64,000 nucleotides of DNA from Citromicrobium sp. JLT1363 (lineage in GTDB: Bacteria > Pseudomonadota > Alphaproteobacteria > Sphingomonadales > Sphingomonadaceae), in assembly GCF_000186705.1 (NCBI RefSeq), contig NZ_AEUE01000002.1, forward strand, positions 124,001 through 188,000. The letters are read 5' to 3'. This document shows positions 28,830-38,835 of this stretch, piece after piece. The number at the start of each line of letters is the position of its first letter. Positions within the stretch are counted from its first letter, which is position 1. The translations under genes were made by a program, and so were the position numbers. The notes beneath the pieces are model-generated. The model saw only the letters and a list, made by a program, of their open reading frames with translations. It searched no databases and was not told the DNA's origin.

Positions 28830-28919
28830 GCGCGCCTTCACCGACACGTGATTCACCACCGGTCTGGCTGTAAGGGCTGCCAGGGCTGGTTCGGACGTGT
28901 CTCTGTAAAGGAGATGAAA

Positions 28920-29123
28920 ATGCCCAAGCTTAAGACCAAGAGCGGTGTGAAGAAGCGCTTCAAGTTCACCGCGACCGGCAAGGTCAAGCACGGCGCCGTC
29001 GGCAAGCGGCACCGCCTGATCAGCCACAACGCAAAGTATATCCGCCAGCATCGTGGCACCGACCTTCTTGCGAAGGCCGATGTCGACCACGTGAAAAAAT
29101 GGGCCCCCTACGGGCTGAAGTGA
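28920..29123 (+). CDS. rpmI: 50S ribosomal protein L35
   Basis: A 67-residue basic protein of the large ribosomal subunit: [20 protein letters not shown] and [19 protein letters not shown] are nearly invariant L35 segments. ATG 28920 is preceded by AAAGGAGATGAAA. rplT follows after 53 bases, the usual pairing. infC, often the first gene of this operon, is not in this position. Confidence 0.97.
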   Translation: MPKLKTKSGVKKRFKFTATGKVKHGAVGKRHRLISHNAKYIRQHRGTDLLAKADVDHVKKWAPYGLK

Positions 29124-29176
29124 TCGCTTGAGGGCAACAGCCCTCGCGTCCCACGCATTTCTGAAAGGATTATACT

Positions 29177-29536
29177 ATGCCTCGCATCAAACGCGGCGTT
29201 ACCACGCGCCAGAAGCACAAGCGGCTGCTCGACCAGGCCAAGGGCTATCGCGGCCGTCGCAAGAACACGATTCGCGTCGCGCGCCAGGCCGTCGAAAAGG
29301 CCGGCCAGTACGCCTACCGCGACCGCAAGGTTAAGAAGCGCAACTTCCGCGCGCTCTGGATCCAGCGCATCAACGCTGCGGTCCGCCAGGAAGGCCTGAC
29401 CTATTCGCAGTTCATGCACGGCACCAAGCTGGCCGGCATCGAACTCGACCGCAAGGTGATGGCCGACCTCGCCATGAACGAGGAAGCGGCCTTTAAGGCG
29501 ATCATCAAGCAGGCGAAGGATGCGCTTCCCGCCTGA
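29177..29536 (+). CDS. rplT: 50S ribosomal protein L20
   Basis: A 119-residue rRNA-binding assembly protein: [20 protein letters not shown] at the N-terminus, then [16 protein letters not shown] and [18 protein letters not shown]. In other bacteria L20 represses its own operon by binding the mRNA; I did not identify such a site here. It is followed by a Rho-independent terminator and then pheS. Confidence 0.97.
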   Translation: MPRIKRGVTTRQKHKRLLDQAKGYRGRRKNTIRVARQAVEKAGQYAYRDRKVKKRNFRALWIQRINAAVRQEGLTYSQFMHGTKLAGIELDRKVMADLAMNEEAAFKAIIKQAKDALPA

Positions 29537-29562
29537 GTGATCCAGCCTGTCTGAAAAAGAGG

Positions 29563-29593
29563 AAGCGCCACCCACCCGGGTAGGCGCTTTTTC
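29563..29593 (+). terminator. Rho-independent terminator after rplT
   Basis: AAGCGCC pairs with GGCGCTT (7 bp, with an inner CCC/GGG pairing in the loop) and is followed by a T-rich run (TTTTTCTTT). It separates rplT from pheS by about 34 bases and could act as a partial terminator. Confidence 0.8.
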
Positions 29594-29626
29594 TTTGCCC
29601 ACCATTCGTCTAGCGAGCGGCCCATA

Positions 29627-30730
29627 ATGAGCACCGAACACGAAGCACAAGTCACCGAGACGCTGGAGCGGCTGCATGCCGCGGACGATCTCGATACGGT
29701 CGAGGCGATCCGGGTGGAGGCGCTGGGCAAGCAGGGCTGGCTCAACGCGCTGATGAAGACGCTGGGCAAGATGAGCCCGGAGGAACGCCAGACCGAAGGG
29801 CCGCGCCTGCAAGGCATGCGCGCCCGCGTCGCCGACGCGATCGAGGATCGCAAGGCGGTGCTGGAAGCCGCCGCGCTCGAAGCCAAGCTCGCCACCGAAG
29901 TGATCGACCTCACGCTGCCCGCGCCGCAAACCCCGCAAGGCAGCGTCCACCCGGTCAGCCAGGTGATGGACGAGCTGGCGGAAATCTTCGCCGATCTCGG
30001 CTTCGCGGTCGCCACCGGGCCGGAGATCGAGGACGAGTGGCACAATTTCACCGCGCTCAACATGGCGGAAACGCACCCTGCGCGCGCGGAAATGGACACC
30101 TTCTACTTCCCCGACCGCGATGCGGACGGCCACCGCATGCTGCTGCGCACGCACACCTCGCCGGTGCAGATCCGCACGATGGTGGGTGAGGGCGCGCCGG
30201 TGCGGATCATCGCGCCGGGCCGCACCTATCGCAGCGATAGCGACGCGACCCACACGCCGATGTTCCACCAGATCGAAGGCCTCGCGATCGATCGCGGTAT
30301 TCATCTCGGCCATCTCAAGTGGACGCTGGAGACCTTCCTCAAGGCTTTCTTCGAACGCGACGATATCGTGCTGCGGCTGCGCCCGTCCTACTTCCCCTTC
30401 ACCGAACCCTCGGTGGAGGTCGACGTCGGTTATTCCAACGAAGGCGGACGCCGCGTGGTCGGTGGCCATGGCGATGCCGAAGGGCACGCGTGGATGGAAC
30501 TGCTGGGCAGCGGCATGGTCAACCCGCGGGTGATTGCAGCCGCCGGGCTCGATCCCGACGAATATCAGGGCTTCGCCTTCGGCTGCGGGATCGACCGCCT
30601 CGCCATGCTCAAATACGGAATGAACGACTTGCGTGCCTTCTTCGATGGCGACGCCCGCTGGCTGTCGCACTACGGCTTCTCGCCCTTCGACCAACCGACG
30701 CTTTCGGGCGGTGTGGGAGCGCGCGCATGA
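29627..30730 (+). CDS. pheS: Phenylalanine--tRNA ligase alpha subunit
   Basis: A 367-residue class II synthetase subunit that activates Phe and charges tRNA-Phe as an alpha2beta2 enzyme. An N-terminal coiled-coil arm (residues 1 to about 90) is followed by [19 protein letters not shown], motif 2 region [10 protein letters not shown] and [10 protein letters not shown], and motif 3 [13 protein letters not shown] near residue 305. pheT overlaps its stop by four bases (ATGA). Confidence 0.97.
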   Translation: MSTEHEAQVTETLERLHAADDLDTVEAIRVEALGKQGWLNALMKTLGKMSPEERQTEGPRLQGMRARVADAIEDRKAVLEAAALEAKLATEVIDLTLPAPQTPQGSVHPVSQVMDELAEIFADLGFAVATGPEIEDEWHNFTALNMAETHPARAEMDTFYFPDRDADGHRMLLRTHTSPVQIRTMVGEGAPVRIIAPGRTYRSDSDATHTPMFHQIEGLAIDRGIHLGHLKWTLETFLKAFFERDDIVLRLRPSYFPFTEPSVEVDVGYSNEGGRRVVGGHGDAEGHAWMELLGSGMVNPRVIAAAGLDPDEYQGFAFGCGIDRLAMLKYGMNDLRAFFDGDARWLSHYGFSPFDQPTLSGGVGARA

Positions 30731-33114
30731 AGTTCTCGATCGAATGGCTGAAGTATTTCCTCGAAACCGACGCGTCGGTGCAGGAAATCGCCGACAAGCT
30801 CAATGCAATCGGCCACGAGGTCGAAGGGATCGAGGATCCGGCGGAAAAGCTCGCCGGGTTCACCGTCGCCGAAGTGCTCACCGCCGGGCCGCACCCCGAT
30901 GCGGACAAGCTGCAGGTGCTCTCCGTCTCCACGGGTGGGGGCGAGCCTTTGCAGGTCGTCTGCGGCGCGCCCAATGCGCGCGCCGGGATGAAGGGCGTGC
31001 TGGGCCAGCCGGGCGCGGTCGTGCCTGCCAACGGCATGGAGCTGAAGAAGTCCAAAATTCGCGGCGTCGAATCGAACGGCATGATGTGCTCGGTCCGCGA
31101 GCTGGAGCTGGGCGAGGAGCACGACGGGATTATCGAACTGCCGGGCGATGCGCCGGTCGGCGCTAGCTTTGCCGAGTATCATGCCGCCTCGCCGATCATC
31201 GACGTGGCGATTACGCCCGACCGGCCCGATTGCATGGGCGTGATGGGCATCGCGCGCGATCTGGCGGCAGCGGGGCTTGGCACGTTCAAGCCGGTCGAAG
31301 CGCAAGAGATCGCGGGCGAAGGCGCGTGCCCGGTCGAAATCCGCACCGACGATGCCGAGGGCTGCCCCGCCTTCTACGGCCGCGTGATTCGCGGCGTGAG
31401 CAATGGCGCGAGCCCTGAGTGGATGCAGCGTCGCCTGAAGGCGGCAGGCCAGCGGCCTATCTCCGCACTGGTCGATTGCACCAACTACCTGATGCTCGCC
31501 TTCGGGCGGCCTGCACATGTCTATGACCTTGCCAAGCTCAGCGGCCCGGTGGTCGCCCGCCGCGCGAAGGACGGCGAGCAGATCGAGGCGCTGAACGAGA
31601 AGACCTACACGCTCGACGATACGATGACCGTCATCGCCGACGATGCGGGCGTGCACGATGTCGCCGGGATCATGGGCGGCGAGCATTCGGGTGCCACCGA
31701 AGCCACCACCGACGTGCTGCTCGAAATCGCGTATTTCGATCCGGCACGGATCGGGGTAACCGGCCGCAAGCTGGGCCTGACTTCGGACGCGCGCACGCGG
31801 TTCGAACGCGGCGTGGACCCCGAATTTCTTGATGAGGGGCTCGCGATCCTGACCGATCTGATCGTGAAGACCTGCGGTGGTACCCCGACTCAGGTGGTGC
31901 GAGCAGGCCAGCCGCCGGTCGAACCCAAAGTCGTCCAGTTCGATCCGGCGCGCACGGCGAAGCTGGGCGGGGTCGAAGTGGCCGAGGATCGCCAGCGTGC
32001 GATCCTGACCGCGCTCGATTTCAAGGTGGCCGACGACTGGACAGTCACCTGTCCGCCGCGCCGCCACGACATCGAGGGGCCTGCCGATCTGGTGGAGGAA
32101 GTCGTCCGGATCGAAGGGCTCGACAAGGTCGCCAGCGTCCCGCTGACCCGCGCGCCCGGTGTCGCGAAGCCGACCGCCACGCCCGAGCAACTGGTGCAGC
32201 GAAAGCTGCGCCGCGCGGCGGCTGCGCGCGGTCTGCACGAAGCGGTTACGTGGAGCTTCCTCCCGGTGCCTGAGGCAGAGCATTTCGCCGATGGTGCCGA
32301 TCTGTGGGTCCTCGACAACCCGATCAGCGAGGACCTCAAGGCCATGCGCCCCTCGCTGCTGCCGGGCCTGCTCACCGCTGCCAAGCGTGCGGCGGATCGC
32401 GGCGCGGCGGGTGCGCGGCTGTTCGAGATCGGGCGGCGCTATTTCCGTGGGGAACGCGGCCATAGCGACGAGCGCGCGACGCTTGGCCTCGTGCTCGCGG
32501 GCGAGAAGACGCCGCGCGGCTGGGCGAATGGCAAGGCGCAAGGGTTCGACGCCTACGACGCCAAGGCGGAGGCGCTCGCGCTGCTCGAAGCGGCGGGCGC
32601 TCCGGTCGATAACCTGATGGTGATGGGTGAGGCTGGACCGCAGTTCCACCCCGGCCAGTCGGCGACGCTGCGGCTCGGCCCCAAGAAGGTGCTCGCCCGC
32701 TTCGGCGCGCTGCATCCCGCCACGCTCAAGGCGTTCGATATCGACGGGCCTGTCGTGGCAGCGGAAATCTTCCTCGACGCGATCCCGGCGAAGAAGAACG
32801 CCGAATTCGCCCGCTCGACCTACAGCCCGCCGGCGCTCCAGCCGGTGACGCGCGACTTCGCCTTCCTGGTGGACAGCGCCATGCCTGCCGGCGATCTGGT
32901 CAAGGCGGTGCGCGGCGCGGACAAGGCGCGGATCGTCGATGCGCGCATCTTCGACCGGTTCGATGGACAGGGCGTGCCCGAGGGCAAGACCTCGCTCGCG
33001 CTCGAAGTCACACTCCAGCCGGGCGAGAAGAGCTTCACCGACGAGGAACTGAAGGCGATTTCCGACGCGGTCGTGAAGGCAGCGGCGAAAACCGGAGCGG
33101 AGTTGAGAGCATGA
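30727..33114 (+). CDS. pheT: Phenylalanine--tRNA ligase beta subunit
   Basis: A 795-residue subunit with the full domain set: an N-terminal tRNA-binding OB fold (residues about 39-150, [20 protein letters not shown]), the B3/B4 editing region, a B5 domain (about 395-470), a catalytic-like core, and a C-terminal FDX-ACB anticodon-binding domain (about 700-795, [18 protein letters not shown]). ATG 30727 overlaps pheS by four bases. An SDR gene overlaps its 3' end by four bases too. Confidence 0.97.
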   Translation: MKFSIEWLKYFLETDASVQEIADKLNAIGHEVEGIEDPAEKLAGFTVAEVLTAGPHPDADKLQVLSVSTGGGEPLQVVCGAPNARAGMKGVLGQPGAVVPANGMELKKSKIRGVESNGMMCSVRELELGEEHDGIIELPGDAPVGASFAEYHAASPIIDVAITPDRPDCMGVMGIARDLAAAGLGTFKPVEAQEIAGEGACPVEIRTDDAEGCPAFYGRVIRGVSNGASPEWMQRRLKAAGQRPISALVDCTNYLMLAFGRPAHVYDLAKLSGPVVARRAKDGEQIEALNEKTYTLDDTMTVIADDAGVHDVAGIMGGEHSGATEATTDVLLEIAYFDPARIGVTGRKLGLTSDARTRFERGVDPEFLDEGLAILTDLIVKTCGGTPTQVVRAGQPPVEPKVVQFDPARTAKLGGVEVAEDRQRAILTALDFKVADDWTVTCPPRRHDIEGPADLVEEVVRIEGLDKVASVPLTRAPGVAKPTATPEQLVQRKLRRAAAARGLHEAVTWSFLPVPEAEHFADGADLWVLDNPISEDLKAMRPSLLPGLLTAAKRAADRGAAGARLFEIGRRYFRGERGHSDERATLGLVLAGEKTPRGWANGKAQGFDAYDAKAEALALLEAAGAPVDNLMVMGEAGPQFHPGQSATLRLGPKKVLARFGALHPATLKAFDIDGPVVAAEIFLDAIPAKKNAEFARSTYSPPALQPVTRDFAFLVDSAMPAGDLVKAVRGADKARIVDARIFDRFDGQGVPEGKTSLALEVTLQPGEKSFTDEELKAISDAVVKAAAKTGAELRA

Positions 33115-33860
33115 AAACCGCACTGATTACCGGCGCGACCGCAGGGATCGGCCGGGCCACCACGCGGCTGCTAGTGGAGAACGGCTGGCGCGTGATCGGC
33201 ACCGGTCGGCGGCAGGAGCGGCTCGATTCGCTGAAGGAAGAGCTGGGCGCGGATCGCTTCCTCGGCCTCGCCTTCGACATCACCGATGATGCGGCGCGCG
33301 ATGCGGCGATCGACGAGCTGCCGGAGGACTGGCGCGGGATCGACCTGCTGGTGAACAATGCAGGCCTCGCCAAGGGGCTCAACCCCGCGCAGGACGCCGA
33401 TCTCGACGACTGGCAGACCATGATCGACACCAATGTGACCGCGATGGTCCGGCTGACGCGGAAAATGCTGCCGGGCCTGATCGAGCGCAAGGGCGCGCTG
33501 GTCAATATCGGCTCGGTCGCGGGCAGCTACGTCTATCCCGGCGGCAATGTTTACGCCGGGTCCAAGGCCTTCGTGAACCACTTCACGCTGGCGATCCGCG
33601 CGGACCTGCATGGCACCGGCGTGCGCGTGACCAGCATCGAGCCGGGCATGGTCGAAACCGAATTCACCACCGTGCGCACCGGCAGCCAGGACAAGTCCGA
33701 CGAGTTCTATTCGGGCGCACACCCAATGACGGGCGAGGATATTGCCGAGACGATCCGCTGGGTCGCCGAACTGCCCGCGCACCTCAACGTCAACCGGCTG
33801 GAGATCATGCCGGTGACGCAGGACTTCGCGGGCTTCCGCGTGGCGCGGGACGAGAACTGA
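33111..33860 (+). CDS. Short-chain dehydrogenase/reductase (YdfG-like)
   Basis: A 249-residue classical SDR with TGATAGIGRATT (residues about 7-18), TGRRQERLDSL (basic residues favour NADPH), LVNNAGLAKG, Ser in NIGSVAGSY and YAGSKAF, plus EPGMVETEF. This profile matches YdfG-type NADP-dependent 3-hydroxy acid/serine dehydrogenases. It overlaps pheT by four bases (ATGA), so it is translated with the synthetase operon, an unexpected pairing with no clear logic. Confidence 0.88.
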   Translation: MKTALITGATAGIGRATTRLLVENGWRVIGTGRRQERLDSLKEELGADRFLGLAFDITDDAARDAAIDELPEDWRGIDLLVNNAGLAKGLNPAQDADLDDWQTMIDTNVTAMVRLTRKMLPGLIERKGALVNIGSVAGSYVYPGGNVYAGSKAFVNHFTLAIRADLHGTGVRVTSIEPGMVETEFTTVRTGSQDKSDEFYSGAHPMTGEDIAETIRWVAELPAHLNVNRLEIMPVTQDFAGFRVARDEN

Positions 33861-33874
33861 CCATCTTGCCGTCA

Positions 33875-33893
33875 CCCCGGACTTGATCCGGGG
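33875..33893. repeat. Intergenic palindrome, type CCCCGGA-N5-TCCGGGG
   Basis: CCCCGGA-CTTGA-TCCGGGG is a perfect 7-bp inverted repeat, flanked by GTCA on the left. This is a common dispersed intergenic sequence in alphaproteobacterial chromosomes. It lies between the SDR and prfC. Confidence 0.75.
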
Positions 33894-33930
33894 GCCCGCT
33901 TTCTTTTGACCCTCCGCGAAACGGCCTTAG

Positions 33931-33950
33931 ATTCCCGCCTTCGCGGGAAT
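33931..33950. repeat. Intergenic palindrome, type ATTCCCGC-CTTC-GCGGGAAT
   Basis: A perfect 8-bp inverted repeat with a CTTC loop followed by GACGA, matching the widespread 'TTCCCGCCTTCGCGGGAATGACG' family. It ends 14 bases before the prfC start codon, so its hairpin could affect translation start. Confidence 0.8.
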
Positions 33951-33964
33951 GACGAGAGTTTTCG

Positions 33965-35527
33965 ATGACCTCCGAACGCCGTACCTTCGCGATCATTTCG
34001 CACCCCGACGCGGGTAAGACCACGCTGACCGAGAAGCTGCTGCTGCGTGGCGGCGCGATTCACTTGGCGGGCGAGGTCAAGGCGCGCGGGGCTGCGCGGC
34101 GGGCGCGTTCGGACTGGATGAGCATCGAGCAGCAGCGCGGTATCTCGGTCACGTCTAGCGTGATGACCTTCGAGCGCAACGGGATCACCTTCAACCTGCT
34201 CGACACACCGGGGCACGAGGATTTCTCCGAAGATACCTACCGCACGCTGACCGCGGTCGATTCGGCGATCATGGTGCTCGATGCCGCCGCCGGTATCGAG
34301 GCGCAGACATTGAAGCTGTTCGAGGTCTGCCGCCTGCGCTCGGTGCCGATCATCACCTTCATCAACAAGATCGACCGCGAGGGGCGCGAGCCGTTCGAAC
34401 TGCTCGACGAGATTGCCGAAAAGCTCGCGCTCGACACCGCGCCGATGAGCTGGCCGGTCGGCATGGGCGGGCTGTTCGAAGGCGTCTACGACTTCGAGGA
34501 GAACGAGCTGTATCTGCCCGAGGGCGACAGCAAGGAATTCCAGGGCAAGACCGTGAAGGTCGACGGTCCGGAAGACGCGAAGCTGGGCGAGTATCTCAGC
34601 GCCGATGGCGTCGCGCGGGTGGCCGAGGAAGGGCTGCTGGCGCGCGAAGGCTATGCCCCATTCGATTTCGAGGCCTATCGCAACGGCGACCTGACGCCGG
34701 TCTATTTCGGCTCCGCGCTCAAGGAATTCGGCGTCACCGCGATCATCGATGCGATCGCGAAATTCGCGCCCGCCCCGCGCCCGCAGCCGACCGACGGGGG
34801 CGAGATCGCACCCGACCGCGACGAGGTGACCGGCTTCATCTTCAAGGTGCAGGCCAATATGGACCCCAACCACCGCGACCGGATCGCCTTCATGCGGCAG
34901 GTTTCGGGCACCTTCAAACGCGGCATGAAGCTGACGCCTTCGGGCCTCGGCAAGCCGATCGCGGTGCATTCGCCGATCCTGTTCTTCGCGCAGGACCGCG
35001 AGATCGCGGACAATGCCTACCCGGGTGACATTATCGGCATCCCCAACCACGGGACCTTGCGGGTGGGCGATACGCTGAGCGAGAAGAACGAGGTGCGCTT
35101 TACCGGCCTGCCCAACTTCGCACCCGAGATCCTGCGCCGCGTCCAGCTGAAGGACCCGACCAAGACCAAGCAATTGCGCAAGGCGCTCGACGATCTGTCC
35201 GAAGAGGGCGTGATCCAGGTGTTCTACCCGGAGCTGGGCGCGAACCATATCGTCGGCGTGGTCGGGCAGCTGCAGCTCGAAGTGCTGATCTCGCGCCTCG
35301 CCGCCGAATACAAGGTCGAGGCCGCGCTGGAACCCGCACCTTTCGCGACTGCGCGCTGGGTGCGGGGCGAGCAGAAGGCGATGGACGAATTCGAAAAATT
35401 CAACCGCGCCAACCTCGCCAAGGACCGCGACGGAGACATGGTGTTCCTCGCCAAGAGCCCATGGGACGTGAACTATCAGGCGGAGAAGAACCCCGACCTG
35501 ACGTTCTCGGCCACCAAGGAGCGGTGA
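33965..35527 (+). CDS. prfC: Peptide chain release factor 3
   Basis: A 520-residue translational GTPase that recycles RF1/RF2 from the ribosome after peptide release. G1 SHPDAGKTTLTEKLL (residues about 12-26), switch region SDWMSIEQQRGISVTSS, G3 DTPGHEDFSEDTYRTL, G4 NKIDRE, then domains II and III (FGSALKEFGV, VQANMDPNHRDRIAF). Length and motifs fit RF3 rather than EF-G. Palindromic repeats flank the gene on both sides. Confidence 0.97.
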   Translation: MTSERRTFAIISHPDAGKTTLTEKLLLRGGAIHLAGEVKARGAARRARSDWMSIEQQRGISVTSSVMTFERNGITFNLLDTPGHEDFSEDTYRTLTAVDSAIMVLDAAAGIEAQTLKLFEVCRLRSVPIITFINKIDREGREPFELLDEIAEKLALDTAPMSWPVGMGGLFEGVYDFEENELYLPEGDSKEFQGKTVKVDGPEDAKLGEYLSADGVARVAEEGLLAREGYAPFDFEAYRNGDLTPVYFGSALKEFGVTAIIDAIAKFAPAPRPQPTDGGEIAPDRDEVTGFIFKVQANMDPNHRDRIAFMRQVSGTFKRGMKLTPSGLGKPIAVHSPILFFAQDREIADNAYPGDIIGIPNHGTLRVGDTLSEKNEVRFTGLPNFAPEILRRVQLKDPTKTKQLRKALDDLSEEGVIQVFYPELGANHIVGVVGQLQLEVLISRLAAEYKVEAALEPAPFATARWVRGEQKAMDEFEKFNRANLAKDRDGDMVFLAKSPWDVNYQAEKNPDLTFSATKER

Positions 35528-35533
35528 GACCTG

Positions 35534-35561
35534 CGTCATCCCCGCCTGCGCGGGGGTGACG
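35534..35561. repeat. Intergenic palindrome, type CGTCATCCCCGC-CTGC-GCGGGGGTGACG
   Basis: A 12-bp inverted repeat (one G-T pair) with a CTGC loop, six bases after the prfC stop. It is the same general class as the palindrome at 33931 (CCCGC-N4-GCGGG core with TGACG end). It may double as a transcription terminator-like hairpin, but there is no T-run. Confidence 0.8.
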
Positions 35562-35591
35562 GATGTTGTGTTGCGGGGTAGCTTTCCCCGC

Positions 35592-36173
35592 ATGGCCGAC
35601 TTCTTCGACACGCTGACCGACAAGCACATCGCGATGATCGCGAAGCAGCCGGTGTTCTTCGTCGCCACCGCCGCGCCCGATGCACGCATCAACCTCAGCC
35701 CCAAGGGTTACAACGCGTTTCGCGTGCTCGCACCGGACCGGGTCGCCTATCTCGATCTCGCAGGCTCGGGCAACGAGACGCACGCGCATCTCGTCGCGGA
35801 TGCCAATGAAAACGGGGGGCGCATCACGCTGATGTTCTGCAACTTCGATCGGCCCGCGCTGATCCTGCGGATCTATGGTCGAGGCCGTGCGGTGCTGCCA
35901 CAGGATGCGGGATGGGAGGATCTGGCGCAGCACTTCACCCTGCTGCCCGGCACGCGCCAGATCTTCGATATCGCCGTAGAAAGCGTGCAGACCTCCTGCG
36001 GCTGGGGCGTTCCCTTCATGGCCTACGAGGCCGAGCGTCCCACGCTCAAGAAGGCGCACGCGCAGTCCGATCCGGTCCAGTGGGAGGCCAAGATGGCGGA
36101 GCGCACCACCAGCATCGATGGGCTGCCAACCCGGCCCACCGACCGTTACATCGCCGGCGAGGATGCCGGATAG
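35592..36173 (+). CDS. Pyridoxamine 5'-phosphate oxidase-fold protein
   Basis: A 193-residue protein of the FMN-binding split-barrel fold. ADFFDTLTDKHIAMIAKQPVFFVATAA at the start and INLSPKGYNAFRVL, NFDRPALILRIYGRG, SCGWGVPFM are family segments. Related proteins use FMN or F420 to reduce small molecules, but substrates are mostly unknown and the biosynthetic PNPOx signature is absent. ATG 35592 is preferred over the upstream frame, which runs into the palindrome. Confidence 0.83.
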   Translation: MADFFDTLTDKHIAMIAKQPVFFVATAAPDARINLSPKGYNAFRVLAPDRVAYLDLAGSGNETHAHLVADANENGGRITLMFCNFDRPALILRIYGRGRAVLPQDAGWEDLAQHFTLLPGTRQIFDIAVESVQTSCGWGVPFMAYEAERPTLKKAHAQSDPVQWEAKMAERTTSIDGLPTRPTDRYIAGEDAG

Positions 36174-36280
36174 CGGCGCTGGCGCCCGCGTAAATCTCCC
36201 CTTCAGGAAAGCAGTGCTTCTGGAAGATGGTGGGCCATGTTATGGTTAACGCCACAAGCAATGATGGGGAGTGAACCTTC

Positions 36281-37168
36281 ATGCGTTCGCTAATTCTTGC
36301 ACTTTCGCTTGCCGTCCTCGGCGTTGCGCCTGCATCGGCGCAAGTCGTCACTCCGGCCGCCACTGGTGGTCTGCCGGAGGATTTCCAGGGCAAGGTCCAG
36401 TATTTCGGCAACCACAGCGGCGAAGTCGTCGCGACGGTACCCGGTACTCCGCGCCGCACCGACACCAAGTGCCCCAAGCGCGAAGGCGGCTGTCCCGAAC
36501 TGATCGGCGGCAGCTTTCAGGCCGAGCTGGAATTCGATGGCGACATCGTGAAGGGCAAGTATCGCGGCACCGGCGGGATGCGCCCCTCGACGCTGATCGG
36601 CCGCCGCAACGGCGCCAATTGCCGCCTGTTCGACACCGCCGACGGCTCTGTCTGGAGTGGCCGCTGCGACCGGGAAGCTTTCATAGGCACCGTGCGCAGC
36701 GTGCCCAACGCGCCCGAACAGATCGATCTCGCGTTCGAGACGGTCGGCGTGAATACCATCGATTTCTACGAGCGTGATCGCACGCAGCAGCTGATCGACG
36801 CATATGATCGGTTCGGCGGCATCGCCTTCGGAGAGGGCGCGGGCGAATCGCGGCTCGACGCGATCCTGCAGCTGCACGGCTATTTTGTGGAGCCGGGCGA
36901 GGCCTATCGTCCCGGCACGCTGCGCAATGTCGAGCGGGAGAGCGAGAAGAAGAACAGCCCGATCTACGCGGTCTACGGCCAGTATACCCGGATCGACGGC
37001 GTCTCCGCCTGGGCGCGCGCGCGGTTCGAATACGACCGCTTCGTGTGCATCGAAACATCGGTGGAGCAAGGCTTCTGCCGCCCGATCGATTCGGTGCCCC
37101 CCAAGCTCGAAGTCGGCGAGGATCTGTTCGACTTCACCGGCACCGCGGCTCCCGCGCAGGCCTACTGA
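36281..37168 (+). CDS. Exported protein of unknown function
   Basis: A 295-residue protein with a signal peptide (MRSLILALSLAVLGVAPASA-Q). Two Cys in TKCPKREGGCPELIGG (about residues 64-71) and further pairs later (NCRLF, GRCDRE, VCIETS, GFCRPI) suggest disulfides in the periplasm. Residues about 75-150 look like an all-beta domain. I do not recognise a family. It has its own ribosome site (GGGGAGTG) and the 107 bases upstream probably hold its promoter. Confidence 0.75.
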   Translation: MRSLILALSLAVLGVAPASAQVVTPAATGGLPEDFQGKVQYFGNHSGEVVATVPGTPRRTDTKCPKREGGCPELIGGSFQAELEFDGDIVKGKYRGTGGMRPSTLIGRRNGANCRLFDTADGSVWSGRCDREAFIGTVRSVPNAPEQIDLAFETVGVNTIDFYERDRTQQLIDAYDRFGGIAFGEGAGESRLDAILQLHGYFVEPGEAYRPGTLRNVERESEKKNSPIYAVYGQYTRIDGVSAWARARFEYDRFVCIETSVEQGFCRPIDSVPPKLEVGEDLFDFTGTAAPAQAY

Positions 37169-37195
37169 GCGCACCCGGGCGGGGGAAAGCGCGGC

Positions 37196-38788
37196 TCAGG
37201 TCGCCTTTTCCGCCTCGATCACGAAGTCCGCGCAACGCTCCCCGATCATGATCGAGGGGGCGTTGGTGTTGCCCGACACGATCTTGGGCATGATCGAAGC
37301 ATCGGCGATCCACAGGCCGTCCAGCCCACGCGCCTTCAGCTTGGGATCGACCACCGCATCCTCGTCCGATCCCATGCGACACGTGCCCACCGGGTGGTAG
37401 ACCGTGTCCGCGCGGGCGCGGATCAGCGCGTCGAGAGCGGCGTCGTCAGACAGATCGATCGGGTGTCTGTCGGTCAGCCCGTAATCCGCCAGTGGCGGCG
37501 CCTCCGCGATCCGGTGCGACAGGCGAACGCCTTCGCGCAGCACCGCAATATCCCGCTCGTCATCCAGGAAATTGGGATCGATGGCGGGTGCATCGCTCGC
37601 CTCGCGGCTGGCCAGACGCACCGTGCCCCGGCTTTCCGGGCGCAGCACGCAGGCGTGCAGCGAGACGCCGTGGCCGCTCAGCTTCTCGCGCCCGTGATCC
37701 TCCAGCATGGCGGGCACGAAGTGCCACTGCACATCGGGTGCGGGGGCATCGGCGGATACGGTCCAGAAGCCGCCCGCTTCGGCATAGGGCGTGGTCATCG
37801 GACCGGACCGGCTGCGCCGGTGTTCCAGCACCGCGCGCGCCATGCGCAGCGTACCCTCGGCGCTCCTGCCGATAGGCACGCGGCTCTCGCTCTCCCAGCA
37901 AGACACATAGTCGATATGGTCCTGCAGGTTGCTGCCCACCGCCGGGCGATCGAGCAGTACGGGCACCCCCAGCGCATTGAGATGACGGCCGGGGCCGATC
38001 CCCGACAGCATCAGTATCTGCGGGGAGTTGAACGCGCCTGCCGACAGAATCACCCCGCGCCGGGCATAGATCTTTTCGCTGCGACGGCCCTGGCGAATCG
38101 CCACCCCGGTCACGCGCCCACCCTCGACGATCAGCCTTTCGACCAGGGTGTTGGTGCGAATGTCGAGATTGTCCTGATTGCGGATCGGCTCGACATAGGC
38201 GCGGCTAGCCGACCAGCGCTCTCCGTCGCGCTGCGTCACCTGGAAGATGCCGAAGCCCGCCTGCCGCTCGTCGTTGAAATCGTCGGTCTCGGTCAACTGC
38301 AGCGCGGCGGCGCTTTGCACGAAGGCGCGGCTGGCTTCGTTGGGCCACTTCTGGTCGGACACGAACAGCGGCCCGCCCGCACCGTGATAATTGCTTTCGC
38401 CGCGCTCGTTGGCTTCGGATTTCCGAAACCACGGGAGTACGTCGGCGAAGCTCCAGCCGTCGCAGCCCATCGCGGCCCAATTGTCGTAATCCCAGGCATT
38501 GCCGCGGATATAGACCATCGCGTTGATCGCCGAAGAACCGCCCAGCCCCTTGCCGCGCGGCTGATGGCCGATGCGCCCGTTCAGCCCTTTTTGCGGGACG
38601 GTTTCGTACAGGTAGTTCGGCCGGGAGCCGAGGAAGGGCATCATGCCCGGCGTCTTGATGCGCATGGTGTTGTTGCGCCCGCCCGCCTCGACCAGACACA
38701 CGCTGCGCGTCCCGCCCACGGCGAGCCGCCCGGTGACTGCGCAGCCTGCGCTGCCGCCGCCGATCACGATATAGTCGTACTGTTTCAT
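37196..38788 (-). CDS. GMC-family FAD-dependent oxidoreductase (choline/alcohol dehydrogenase type)
   Basis: A 530-residue flavoenzyme that oxidises a primary alcohol. FAD-binding VIGGGSAGCAVTGRLA (residues 7-22), the GMC signature 1 region GKGLGGSSAINAMVYIRGN (about 79-97), signature 2 GAFNSPQILMLSGIG (about 255-269) and the C-terminal catalytic-His segment YHPVGTCRMG. It resembles choline dehydrogenase (BetA) or AlkJ, but substrate cannot be fixed. It ends close to the upstream sterol-desaturase gene in the same direction, so a shared alcohol or lipid pathway is possible. Confidence 0.9.
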   Translation of the reverse strand: MKQYDYIVIGGGSAGCAVTGRLAVGGTRSVCLVEAGGRNNTMRIKTPGMMPFLGSRPNYLYETVPQKGLNGRIGHQPRGKGLGGSSAINAMVYIRGNAWDYDNWAAMGCDGWSFADVLPWFRKSEANERGESNYHGAGGPLFVSDQKWPNEASRAFVQSAAALQLTETDDFNDERQAGFGIFQVTQRDGERWSASRAYVEPIRNQDNLDIRTNTLVERLIVEGGRVTGVAIRQGRRSEKIYARRGVILSAGAFNSPQILMLSGIGPGRHLNALGVPVLLDRPAVGSNLQDHIDYVSCWESESRVPIGRSAEGTLRMARAVLEHRRSRSGPMTTPYAEAGGFWTVSADAPAPDVQWHFVPAMLEDHGREKLSGHGVSLHACVLRPESRGTVRLASREASDAPAIDPNFLDDERDIAVLREGVRLSHRIAEAPPLADYGLTDRHPIDLSDDAALDALIRARADTVYHPVGTCRMGSDEDAVVDPKLKARGLDGLWIADASIMPKIVSGNTNAPSIMIGERCADFVIEAEKAT

Positions 38789-38835
38789 GCGCCTGCCCTC
38801 TCTCTACGGAGATACTCTCTCCGTTTACGGAAAGG

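Noticed and set aside
30670-33123. An 817-codon minus-strand open frame opposite pheT
   Set aside because: Same explanation: shadow of pheT, arising from third-position GC.
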